Assembly: GCA_023428245.1 (NCBI GenBank)
Contig: JAEYYX010000105.1
Location: 48,084-112,083, forward strand
Length of the DNA stretch: 64,000 nucleotides
Direction of reading: 5' to 3'
DNA from: Pseudomonadota bacterium
GTDB lineage: Bacteria; Myxococcota_A; Polyangia; Polyangiales; Polyangiaceae
The translations under genes and the position numbers were made by a program. Position 1 is the first letter of the stretch. Every line of letters begins with the position of its first letter. Positions 62,222-64,000 of this stretch are shown here, one piece after another. The notes under the pieces were generated by a model. The model ran no database searches, was not told the origin of the DNA, and saw nothing but the letters and a program-made list of their open reading frames with translations.

Positions 62222-62340
62222 TGGTTCTCCTTGTGGCGCTCGGACGATAGCGACGGCCCGAGTGGACCCGGGTACTCCAGGTCCTCGCTTCGAAGTAGAA
62301 CCTTACGCGAGTCGGGCCGCTCGGGACAACTGACGAAGCA

Positions 62341-62383
62341 ACAAAGGCCTTCCCGAAACCACCGAGGATTTCGAAAAGGCCTT
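62341..62383 (-). terminator. Long hairpin after tig (terminator or attenuator)
   Basis: On the minus strand, AAGGCCTTTTCGAAA (62383-62369) pairs over all 15 positions (two G-U) with TTTCGGGAAGGCCTT (62358-62344) around a ten-base loop, followed by the U-rich TGTTGCTT. It lies 39 bases after the tig stop and 122 before clpP. Confidence 0.75.
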
Positions 62384-62422
62384 CGTCTTTTTCCAGGGAG
62401 GCGGGGCCGCCCGGACCGGCTT

Positions 62423-63697
62423 TCACTCGTCTGTGATCTGGGCCTTGGACTCGATGAGGTCGAGGACCTTGTTCTCGAGGATCATCCCGACCAGCATCTC
62501 GCGTTTCTTCGGGTCGCTGTACTCGGCGCGAACCTTGGCCACGTTCTTACCGGTCTGCTCGGCGAGCTCCTTGAGGCCTTCCTCGATCTGCTCGTTGTTG
62601 ATCTGGATCCCTTCCTTTTTCGCGATCTCAGCCATCACGAGTCCAGCGCGGACCTTGACCTCACTCTCCTCGATGACCTGCTTGCGAAGTTCCTCACCGA
62701 GGCCACGAGCAGGGGCGCCCTGTGAGATCGCTCGGTAGAGGATCTCGCGCTCGCTCACGCGGGCTTGTTGCTCGACGAGGCTCGGGGGCACGGGGATCGG
62801 ATTTGCCTCGACGAGAGCTTGGACCAAACGCTCCGCGAGAACAGTGTCCGCCTGCTCCTTGAGCTGACTCTTGAGCTGCTTCTCGATATCGGCGCGGAGC
62901 TCCTCGAGGCTGCTGAAATCTCCGAGGTCCTTTGCGAGTTCGTCGTCGAGCGGCGGGAGGATACGCTCCTTGATTTCCTTCACGTCGACAACGAACTCAG
63001 CCTTCTTGCCGGCGAGAGCGGGGCTCGGATGACCCTCGGGCATGTCGACGAAGGCGCTGACCTTCGAGCCCACCTTGGCTCCGAGGAGGCTCTTCTCGAT
63101 CTCGGGGAAAACCTGGCTCGAGCCGAGCTCGATCGCGAGCCCCACCGTGCCAGCGCCGGGAACGATCTCAGCGTCGACCTTCACTTCGATGTCGCAAGTG
63201 ACGACGTCTTTCTCCTGAACTGGGCGCGCCTTCTTCGGCGTCTCGAGAGTCGAGTTCGCGCGGCGCAAAGCCTCAAGCTCCTGCTCGATCTGCTCTTGGG
63301 CTGGCTCGGCCTTCGGGCGCTTCGCCTGGAGACCTTCGTAGACGACCGACTCGATCGCCGGCAGCACCTCGACGGTGGCCTTGTAAGAGAAAGCCTCGCC
63401 GGTCTTGAACGGCTTGGGCTCAACGGTCGGCTGGGCTACCGGGAACATCTGCTGCTCAGCAGCGGCCTTCGGGAAGGTCTCGTCCACCAAACGCTGCATC
63501 ACGTCGACGGACAGGCGCGGTCCGAGGAGCCGCTCGAGGACCGCACGCGGCGCTTTGCCGGGACGGAAGCCCTTGATCCGGGCCGATTTCGAGGCGCGCA
63601 CGAACGCTTGCTCGTACTCCTTCGTGACGCGATCGGCGTCGATTTCTACGTTGAGCTCCACGAGAACGGGGCTGAGCTTCTGAACGGTCGTCTGCAT
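62423..63697 (-). CDS. tig: Trigger factor
   Basis: Ribosome-bound chaperone and peptidyl-prolyl isomerase. The 424 residues comprise the ribosome-binding domain with the signature GFRPGKAPR (~residues 43-51), an FKBP-like PPIase domain (~160-245) and a C-terminal substrate cradle ending IESKAQITDE. The ATG at 63697 starts the family N-terminus (MQTTVQKLSPV); codons upstream to 63781 are not conserved. First gene of the tig-clpP-clpX-lon block. Confidence 0.95.
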   Translation of the reverse strand: MQTTVQKLSPVLVELNVEIDADRVTKEYEQAFVRASKSARIKGFRPGKAPRAVLERLLGPRLSVDVMQRLVDETFPKAAAEQQMFPVAQPTVEPKPFKTGEAFSYKATVEVLPAIESVVYEGLQAKRPKAEPAQEQIEQELEALRRANSTLETPKKARPVQEKDVVTCDIEVKVDAEIVPGAGTVGLAIELGSSQVFPEIEKSLLGAKVGSKVSAFVDMPEGHPSPALAGKKAEFVVDVKEIKERILPPLDDELAKDLGDFSSLEELRADIEKQLKSQLKEQADTVLAERLVQALVEANPIPVPPSLVEQQARVSEREILYRAISQGAPARGLGEELRKQVIEESEVKVRAGLVMAEIAKKEGIQINNEQIEEGLKELAEQTGKNVAKVRAEYSDPKKREMLVGMILENKVLDLIESKAQITDE

Positions 63698-63838
63698 GTG
63701 TCTGTACTCTCGCGCCTCGGCCCGACTTGGAGCGGCCGCCTGATCCCGAGTGGCCTCACCGAGGGGCACCTCCCATCGCACGGGACACTAGCGGACGCAA
63801 GTGAGATCAGAGCGCTACGGAAAGGCCAAAATCAGCTC

Positions 63839-63876
63839 GGGGGGGGGGGGGGGGGGGGGGCCCCCCCCCCCCCCCC
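63839..63876. other. G22-C16 homopolymer junction, suspected assembly artefact
   Basis: Twenty-two consecutive G (63839-63860) abut sixteen consecutive C (63861-63876). Nothing like this occurs elsewhere in the window. It forms a perfect palindrome and matches the pattern of two reads with dark-cycle poly-G tails joined head to head. Confidence 0.75.
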
Positions 63877-63892
63877 AGCGCGACCACTCCCC

Positions 63893-63988
63893 TCACCCCG
63901 ACAGCGTCGCCACGCCGCCGAACACCAACAGGATCCCACCCCAGCAGGCTGGCGAGATGCGTTCGCGCAGGAAGGCCCAGGGCGGCAC
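63893..63988 (-). CDS. C-terminal fragment of an EamA/DMT-type transporter
   Basis: The minus-strand frame ending at 63893 reads AFLRERISPACWGG, then ILLVFGGVATLSG. This is the E-R motif plus last helix typical of EamA (drug/metabolite transporter) C-termini. An in-frame stop at 63991-63989 interrupts the frame near the window edge, either a sequence error or a broken gene. It lies beyond the G/C junction, so its linkage to tig is doubtful. Confidence 0.35.
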   Translation of the reverse strand: MPPWAFLRERISPACWGGILLVFGGVATLSG

Positions 63989-64000
63989 TCATGGCTGTCC

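Overview
The window is a gene-dense, GC-rich (clearly above 60 % by eye) bacterial chromosome segment. No rRNA marker is present, so the taxon is inferred. Many lipoproteins and outer-membrane proteins, a eukaryote-like Ser/Thr kinase, PP2C phosphatases, a STAND ATPase with TPRs and a collagen-like protein with EF-hand-like repeats together suggest a myxobacterium-like member of the Myxococcota (Polyangia in particular). Housekeeping genes are intact and carry consistent codon use. I see no prophage, insertion sequence, integrase or CRISPR array.

Layout. 1-1.2 kb: the 3' end of a collagen-like gene, a degenerate short tandem repeat and tRNA-Asp. 1.6-7.4 kb: valS, a poorly coding 0.9 kb stretch with paired palindromes, a 53-residue basic ORF with a strong terminator, and a polytopic membrane protein. 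7.5-11.2 kb (minus): a dUTPase fused to an inactivated LAGLIDADG-like domain, and a STAND ATPase/TPR protein. 11.4-15.4 kb: accD-folC-yajQ-glmM. 15.5-19.5 kb (minus): ruvX-mltG-tkt and an orphan DUF433 protein. 19.6-22.6 kb: hisS coupled to a secreted protein built from ~17-residue repeats. 22.7-28.4 kb (minus): a coupled operon of three beta-propeller-like lipoproteins and a beta-barrel protein. 28.8-36.8 kb: small metabolic genes (RidA, alpha/beta hydrolase, pfkA, pdxH), a MepA-LysM endopeptidase and a GH9 lipoprotein. 36.8-38.3 kb: tRNA-Glu, udk, tpx. 38.4-44.8 kb: a kinase, two PP2C phosphatases, a sulfotransferase, ddl and a FIST protein. 44.8-54.2 kb (minus): a TPR membrane protein, an AI-2E-family transporter, then rpsA and the hisC-lipoprotein-AroA-like-cmk-membrane-protein cluster. 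54.5-57.4 kb: a lipoprotein, two minisatellites, a two-HTH LuxR-type protein and tRNA-Val. 57.5-63.7 kb (minus): the protein quality-control block tig-clpP-clpX-lon.

The window ends in a G22-C16 homopolymer junction that looks like an assembly artefact; the last ~120 bases may belong elsewhere.

The most unusual items are: (1) the dUTPase fusion, in which both LAGLIDADG catalytic acids are replaced; (2) an EPSP-synthase-fold protein at the conserved aroA-cmk-rpsA position that lacks most substrate-binding residues; (3) the three-lipoprotein plus beta-barrel operon; and (4) the period-17 repeat protein next to hisS.
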